From: an uncultured Eubacteriales bacterium
GTDB lineage: Bacteria > Bacillota > Clostridia > Oscillospirales > Oscillospiraceae
Length of the DNA: 33,623 nucleotides
Direction of reading: 5' to 3'
NCBI GenBank assembly: GCA_900552015.1
Contig: URXY01000017.1
Location: 1-33,623, forward strand
Under the pieces are notes generated by a model that was not told where the DNA came from, did no database searches, and saw only the letters and a list, made by a program, of their open reading frames with translations. Positions 29,960 to 33,623 of this stretch are shown piece after piece (the first letter of the stretch is position 1; the number at the start of each line of letters is the position of its first letter). A program made the position numbers and the translations under genes.

Positions 29960-30847
29960 TCAGCCGAGCAGAGAAGTGACCTCAGCAAACGAGAGCGGCT
30001 GGAGCGCAAGGTCGATCCCATAACCGATGATGCGCGAAAGCTCGCGGATCTGCGCGTCGATGTCGCGCGTGGTGACCATGACGGTCTCGTGGCCGCGCAG
30101 CGCATCGGGGTCGACACTTGGCTTCCCGGCCTCTTCGAGCACGTCGAGCGTCAGCGTCGCCGCATCGACCACGGTGGGGACGCCGATGGCAAAAACCGGC
30201 ACGCCAACCGTCTTTTCGTCCAGCGCACAGCGGTGATTGCCCACGCCGCTGCCCGGCACGATGCCGGTATTTGAGAGCTGGACGGTGGTGCAAAGACGCG
30301 CGAGCGAGCGCGAGGCCAGCGCGTCGATGACGATGAGCGCATCGGGCTGCACCGCACGCACCGCGCCCCGCACGATCTCGAGCGCCTCGATACCCGTGCG
30401 GCCGAGCACGCCGGGTGTGAGCACGCTGACAGCGGTGAGCGCGGAGAAAACGGGCAGATCGCCCAGGTGCCGCGTGACGAGCACGTGCTCGGTCGAGAGC
30501 GGCCCGATGGCGTCGGGCGTCATAGCCGCGTTGCCGAGGCCCGCAACGAGCACGCTGTGTGCGTTTTCGCCGAGCAGCGTCTTGAGCTCTGCGCCCACGG
30601 CGCGCGCCGCGCGCTCGAGCGCGTCATCCGCATTTTTGAAAAGCGGGGCGAGGTCAAGCGTCACATACCGCCCGCGAGGCTTCCCTAGGGCGCGGGCCGC
30701 CTCCTCGCTCTCGACGGTAACACTCGTGATGCGGCAGCCGCGGCGGAAAACAGTCCGGCTGTCAACGCCCGCGAGCCGCCGTGTTTTCTGCCCGCTTCGC
30801 CAGAGCTCGTGCGCCTCCATCGCAAGGTCCGTGCGGCGGATCAACAT
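29960..30847 (-). CDS. gpr: Germination protease GPR (spore SASP endopeptidase)
   Basis: The 295-residue GPR is a peptidase made in the forespore that degrades small acid-soluble spore proteins at germination. It shows the N-terminal RTDLAMEAHEL, VAGLGNAAMTPDAIGPLSTEHVLVTRHL, ALTAVSVLTPGVLGRTGIEALEIV, ALIVIDALASRSLARLCTTVQLSNTGIVPGSGVGNHR and the C-terminal VTTRDIDAQIRELSRIIGYG. The conserved Asp in VIDALA is present. Only four residues (MLIR) precede RTDLA, so the self-processed propeptide of Bacillus GPR is nearly absent, as in some clostridial homologues. The ATG at 30847 follows AAGGAGGG. A sigma-G-like promoter lies just upstream. It marks the organism as a spore former. Confidence 0.94.
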   Translation of the reverse strand: MLIRRTDLAMEAHELWRSGQKTRRLAGVDSRTVFRRGCRITSVTVESEEAARALGKPRGRYVTLDLAPLFKNADDALERAARAVGAELKTLLGENAHSVLVAGLGNAAMTPDAIGPLSTEHVLVTRHLGDLPVFSALTAVSVLTPGVLGRTGIEALEIVRGAVRAVQPDALIVIDALASRSLARLCTTVQLSNTGIVPGSGVGNHRCALDEKTVGVPVFAIGVPTVVDAATLTLDVLEEAGKPSVDPDALRGHETVMVTTRDIDAQIRELSRIIGYGIDLALQPLSFAEVTSLLG

Positions 30848-30887
30848 AAATGATCGCCCTCCTTCACTAAATCTTGTTTTTCCCTTC

Positions 30888-30916
30888 TATTTTGGCCACA
30901 AAGTTTTGTGTCATTC
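30888..30916 (-). promoter_or_regulatory. Forespore sigma-G/sigma-F-type promoter for gpr
   Basis: On the minus strand GAATG, a 17-base spacer and CAAAATA match the sigma-G consensus (GHATR and CATWMTA) at 11 of 12 positions, about 40 bases before the gpr start. Known gpr genes are sigma-G/F controlled, which fits. Confidence 0.65.
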
Positions 30917-30945
30917 AAAAAAATCAGAAAAATTCAAAAAAACGC

Positions 30946-30974
30946 TTGCAATTTCTTGCATTCTTTGCTAAAAT
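30946..30974 (+). promoter_or_regulatory. Sigma-A promoter for rpsT
   Basis: TTGCAA, a 17-base spacer and TAAAAT (preceded by TGC, an extended -10) lie about 64 bases before the S20 start. It is divergent from and next to the gpr promoter. Confidence 0.75.
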
Positions 30975-31037
30975 ACCATTCTGCACGGTGGATTTTTTGT
31001 CTGCCGGAGCGAATTCCAACCGGAGGAGGTGTTTGGT

Positions 31038-31301
31038 TTGCCGAATATCAAGTCTGCCAAGAAGCGCGTTCTCGTGTCTGGTGTGCGTAACGAGCGCAAC
31101 AAGGCCGACAAGTCCGCACTGAAGACCGCACTCAAGAAGTTCGAGGCGGCTGCCGCTGAAGGCAATCGCACCGAGGCCGAGAGCGCTTACAAGGTCGCAG
31201 TGAAGTCTGTCGATAAGGCTGCTGCCAAGGGTATTCTTCACAAGAATAACGCCGCGCACAAGAAGAGCGCGCTGACCCTGAAGCTCAACAGCATTGGCTA
31301 A
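31038..31301 (+). CDS. rpsT: 30S ribosomal protein S20
   Basis: The 87-residue basic helical protein binds 16S rRNA in the small subunit. The sequence PNIKSAKKRVLVSGVRNERNKA and KVAVKSVDKAAAKGILHKNNAAHKKSALTLKL is typical. The start is a TTG at 31038, seven bases after GGAGGAGG, giving the canonical MPNIKSAKKRV. A GTG at 31029 overlaps the ribosome-binding site. A strong promoter precedes it and a terminator follows, so it is a single-gene unit. Confidence 0.96.
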   Translation: MPNIKSAKKRVLVSGVRNERNKADKSALKTALKKFEAAAAEGNRTEAESAYKVAVKSVDKAAAKGILHKNNAAHKKSALTLKLNSIG

Positions 31302-31315
31302 ATCGAGCGAGAAAT

Positions 31316-31346
31316 GAGAGTCATCCGAAAGGATGGCTCTTTTTTT
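31316..31346 (+). terminator. Terminator after rpsT
   Basis: AGAGTCATCC and GGATGGCTCT pair (one G-T) around a GAAA tetraloop, followed by a run of eight T, about 15 bases past the S20 stop codon. Confidence 0.9.
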
Positions 31347-31372
31347 GCGCACATAAAAGGCTTTCAGTATCC

Positions 31373-31408
31373 AAAAAGGGGTATCCTCTCCGAAAAGAGA
31401 ATACCCCC
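31373..31408 (-). terminator. Terminator of the dnaX-ybaB unit, sibling of the 191-230 hairpin
   Basis: GGGGTATCCTCT and AGAGAATACCCC pair with one mismatch around a six-base loop. On the minus strand TTTTT follows the stem. The sequence is closely related to the hairpin at 191-230. Confidence 0.7.
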
Positions 31409-31444
31409 TCTATTTGCCCGTTTCCGCAAAGCACGAAAACTCCC

Positions 31445-31468
31445 GCCCGCGCTGCGGGCTTTGTTTTT
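31445..31468 (+). terminator. Small hairpin with plus-strand T-run
   Basis: GCCCGC and GCGGGC pair around a three-base loop, followed by TTTGTTTTT on the plus strand. It is convergent with the minus-strand unit and probably stops residual read-through from rpsT toward ybaB. Confidence 0.5.
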
Positions 31469-31485
31469 ACCTGAAATGGAACGGA

Positions 31486-31851
31486 TCAGAATCCAAGCCC
31501 GCCGAGGCCCAAGCCGCTCGTGAGCGCGTTCATCTTGCCGTTCATCGCGTCCTCCGCCTGACGGAGCGCTTCGTTCACCGCCGAGAGAATGAGGTCCTGG
31601 AGCATCTCCACGTCCTCGGGGTCGACCGCCTCAGGCTTGATGGTGATGTTCGTGACCTCCTTCTTGCCGTTGACCTCGGCGCTGACGACGCCGCCGCCGA
31701 CGCTCGCGCTGAAGGTCTTTTCCTCGACCTCCTGCTGCGCCTTCTGCATGTCCTCCTGCATCTTCATGATCTGCTGCTGCATCTGCTGCTGCTTGAGCAT
31801 CTGGCCGCTGCCGTTGGAAAAGCCGCGGCGTGCACTGTAACCCTTTGCCAT
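31486..31851 (-). CDS. YbaB/EbfC nucleoid-associated protein
   Basis: The 121-residue YbaB/EbfC-family protein is a small dimeric DNA-binding protein usually encoded right after dnaX. The central helix MLKQQQMQQQIMKMQEDMQKAQQEV is followed by the beta part FSASVGGGVVSAEVNGKKEVTNITIKPE and the helical end DVEMLQDLILSAVNEALRQAE, with a Gly-rich C terminus (GLGLGGLGF). The ATG at 31851 follows AAGGAG. It follows dnaX by about 15 bases. recR, often next, is absent, and hairpins follow instead. Confidence 0.92.
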   Translation of the reverse strand: MAKGYSARRGFSNGSGQMLKQQQMQQQIMKMQEDMQKAQQEVEEKTFSASVGGGVVSAEVNGKKEVTNITIKPEAVDPEDVEMLQDLILSAVNEALRQAEDAMNGKMNALTSGLGLGGLGF

Positions 31852-31866
31852 CGTTGTTGTCTCCTT

Positions 31867-33579
31867 TTATTTTACTGTAAAGTTGTCGAATTTGCTGCCC
31901 ATGCGCATGAGATCCTGCATCCGGTCGCGCTTTTTGGCGCCCGGGCGCGGCCCCACGAGGAAGCGCACGCGGATCTCCTGCCCCACGGCGCGGGACGTGA
32001 CGTCCGATAAAACGTCGATGACGACCTGCTGGTCGAGCATCGCCTTCTGCACCTCCGTCGTGCAGTAGACGGTCAGAAGTCCATCCTTCACCTCGCCCTG
32101 CGCCGTGCCGATGAAGGCGCGCTTATCGGGCGTCAAGCGGTTTTTGTAGCTTTCCATGAGCTGGTAGAACGTATCGTCGTCCCCGGTGCTCTCCTCTGCC
32201 GCTGCCTGCTCCTGCGGCGCAGGAGCGGAAGCGGGGGCCTTCGGCGCGCTTGCCTTCGGTGCGGGCGCGACCGGCTCGCCGTAGGGCGGCGGCGCGTCGT
32301 AGTCGTCGGGCACGGGCGGCTCATCATAGCTCGGCGGCGCTTCCGAGGCGACCTGAGGGGCCACCTGCGGCGCAGGGGGCTTTGCCGGGGCTGTGGCGGG
32401 CGCAGGAGCGCTCGCAGGGTTCTTGGCCGCAAACTGTACGCCTGCGGCGATCTGCTCTTCCAGACGCGCGATACGCGCGTTCAGCGCGGCGAGGTCGCCC
32501 GAGAGCGTCTCATCGCAGAGCTTCAGGATGCAGAGCTCCGCGTCCGTGCGGCGGTTGACGCTGAACTGGAGCTGCGCCGCCGTCTCCTGCAAGAGCGTAC
32601 AGAGCTGGATGAAGCGCGCAGGCGTGCCCTTCCTGCTCAAATCGGCGAGAGTATTGGCGTCGTACGCGCCGCTGAGCAGGCTCTCGCCGCCCTCCCCCGC
32701 CGTCGCGCGGATCAGAAGCTCGCGCGACAGCGTCGATAGCTCGCCGAGCACCGCGCCCACATCCTTGCCGCCGTCGTAGAGCTTTCCGAGCAGTTCGAGC
32801 GCCCCGCGCGTATCGCGCGAGAGGATGAGCTCCATCATCTGCGCGGTCTGCACGTTTCCGGCGAGGCCCAGCGCGTCCAGCACCGCAGGCGCGTCGATCG
32901 CGCCGCCCGCGGCCGCGCACTGGTCCAAAAGCGAGAGCGCGTCGCGCAGCGCCCCGTCGGAAAGGCGGGCAAGCAGCGCCGCGCCGTCTTCCTTTAAGTC
33001 GATGTGCTCCTGCCCCGCGATATAATTGAGCCTTGCCACGATATCCTTCGGCAGGATGCGGCGGAAGGCAAAGCGCTGGCAGCGCGACAGGATCGTCGCG
33101 GGGACCTTATGAAGCTCCGTCGTCGCCAGAATGAACATCAGATGCTCGGGCGGCTCTTCCAATATCTTGAGCAGCGCATTGAACGCGGGCGTCGAGAGCA
33201 TATGCACTTCGTCGACGATGTACACGCGCTTTTTCACCTGCGCGGGGGAATAGATCGCCTCGTCGCGCAGCGCGCGCACGCTGTCCACGCCGTTGTTCGA
33301 CGCCGCGTCCAGCTCCACCACGTCCAAAAACCTGCCGCTCTCGATGCCAAGGCAGCTCGGGCAGCGGTTGCAGGGGTTGCCGTTTTCCGGATGCTCGCAG
33401 TTGACTGCGCGCGCGAGGATCTTCGCGCAGGTCGTTTTGCCCGTACCGCGCGTGCCGGTGAAGAGGTAGGCGTGCGACAGCCGCCCCTCGGCCACCTGAC
33501 GCTGCAAGGTCTCGGTGATGTGCTCCTGGCCGACCACGTCGGCAAAGGTCTTGGGACGCCACTTGCGATAAAGCGCCTG
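31867..33579 (-). CDS. dnaX: DNA polymerase III gamma/tau subunit, 5' end disrupted
   Basis: This is the clamp-loader ATPase. It shows VGQEHITETL, Walker A GTRGTGKTT, the four-Cys zinc module (CEHPENGNPCNRCPSC), Walker B VYIVDEVHML, sensor ATTELHKVPATILSRCQRF, and a Pro/Ala-rich linker (about 400-470) before the tau C-terminal domain. The frame reads QALYRKWRPKTFADVVG from 33579, the usual N terminus, but the expected Met-Tyr codons are missing. The next upstream codon is TGA, and an ATG two bases out of frame sits there. The only in-frame start is a GTG at 33537, which would lose the conserved N terminus. This could be a two-base error, a frameshift or a junction at the contig edge. Confidence 0.9.
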   Translation of the reverse strand, partial: QALYRKWRPKTFADVVGQEHITETLQRQVAEGRLSHAYLFTGTRGTGKTTCAKILARAVNCEHPENGNPCNRCPSCLGIESGRFLDVVELDAASNNGVDSVRALRDEAIYSPAQVKKRVYIVDEVHMLSTPAFNALLKILEEPPEHLMFILATTELHKVPATILSRCQRFAFRRILPKDIVARLNYIAGQEHIDLKEDGAALLARLSDGALRDALSLLDQCAAAGGAIDAPAVLDALGLAGNVQTAQMMELILSRDTRGALELLGKLYDGGKDVGAVLGELSTLSRELLIRATAGEGGESLLSGAYDANTLADLSRKGTPARFIQLCTLLQETAAQLQFSVNRRTDAELCILKLCDETLSGDLAALNARIARLEEQIAAGVQFAAKNPASAPAPATAPAKPPAPQVAPQVASEAPPSYDEPPVPDDYDAPPPYGEPVAPAPKASAPKAPASAPAPQEQAAAEESTGDDDTFYQLMESYKNRLTPDKRAFIGTAQGEVKDGLLTVYCTTEVQKAMLDQQVVIDVLSDVTSRAVGQEIRVRFLVGPRPGAKKRDRMQDLMRMGSKFDNFTVK

Positions 33580-33623
33580 TCATCCTGCCGTGTAGCATCT
33601 ACTCAACATGAACTTGATATTTA

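Overview
The window is a GC-rich chromosomal segment from an anaerobic Firmicute, most likely a spore-forming member of the Clostridia of the Oscillospiraceae/Ruminococcaceae type. This rests on a germination protease gene (gpr), a Firmicute-style DnaD/DnaI helicase-loading pair, a Noc-type ParB next to a canonical ParA/ParB pair with parS sites, several TTG starts behind strong Shine-Dalgarno sequences, and the overall gene set. The placement is inferred from gene content. Nearly all of it is core genome. Only the left ~770 bases look accessory.

Layout. 1-811: a small XRE-family repressor diverges from a 51-residue acidic protein across a palindromic AT-rich operator. 827-3680 (minus): a VanW/G5 cell-surface protein and a Noc-like nucleoid occlusion protein. 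3802-10645 (minus): the F-type ATP synthase locus, read atpE2, atpB, atpE, atpF, atpH'-A fusion, atpG, atpD, atpC. It has a delta-alpha fusion and two c-subunit genes, both with signal-peptide-like N termini. 10845-12771 (minus): dnaD and the DnaI/DnaC loader. These diverge from zapA and a U32 peptidase/RlhA-like gene (12958-15400, plus). 15461-19497 (plus): maf, mreC, mreD and a class B penicillin-binding protein (PBP2), an elongation and cell-shape cluster. 19561-21441: a cytoplasmic GH13 enzyme.

21447-29685 (plus): two perfect parS sites, then parA, parB, a membrane coiled-coil protein, serS, mscL, rsmG, a MinD-like ATPase, a methylglyoxal-synthase-fold protein with altered active-site positions, and aspS. 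Right end: gpr (minus, with a sigma-G-like promoter), rpsT (plus), and ybaB and dnaX (minus). The dnaX reading frame loses its start codon right at the window edge.

Together these genes cover chromosome segregation and division placement (ParA/ParB/parS, Noc, MinD-like, ZapA), lateral wall growth (MreC/MreD/PBP2), replication initiation and elongation (DnaD, DnaI, DnaX), energy coupling (ATP synthase), translation (SerS, AspS, S20, RsmG) and sporulation (Gpr). No CRISPR array, tRNA, rRNA, insertion sequence or prophage was recognised. The most unusual content is in the ATP synthase locus and the MgsA-like gene.
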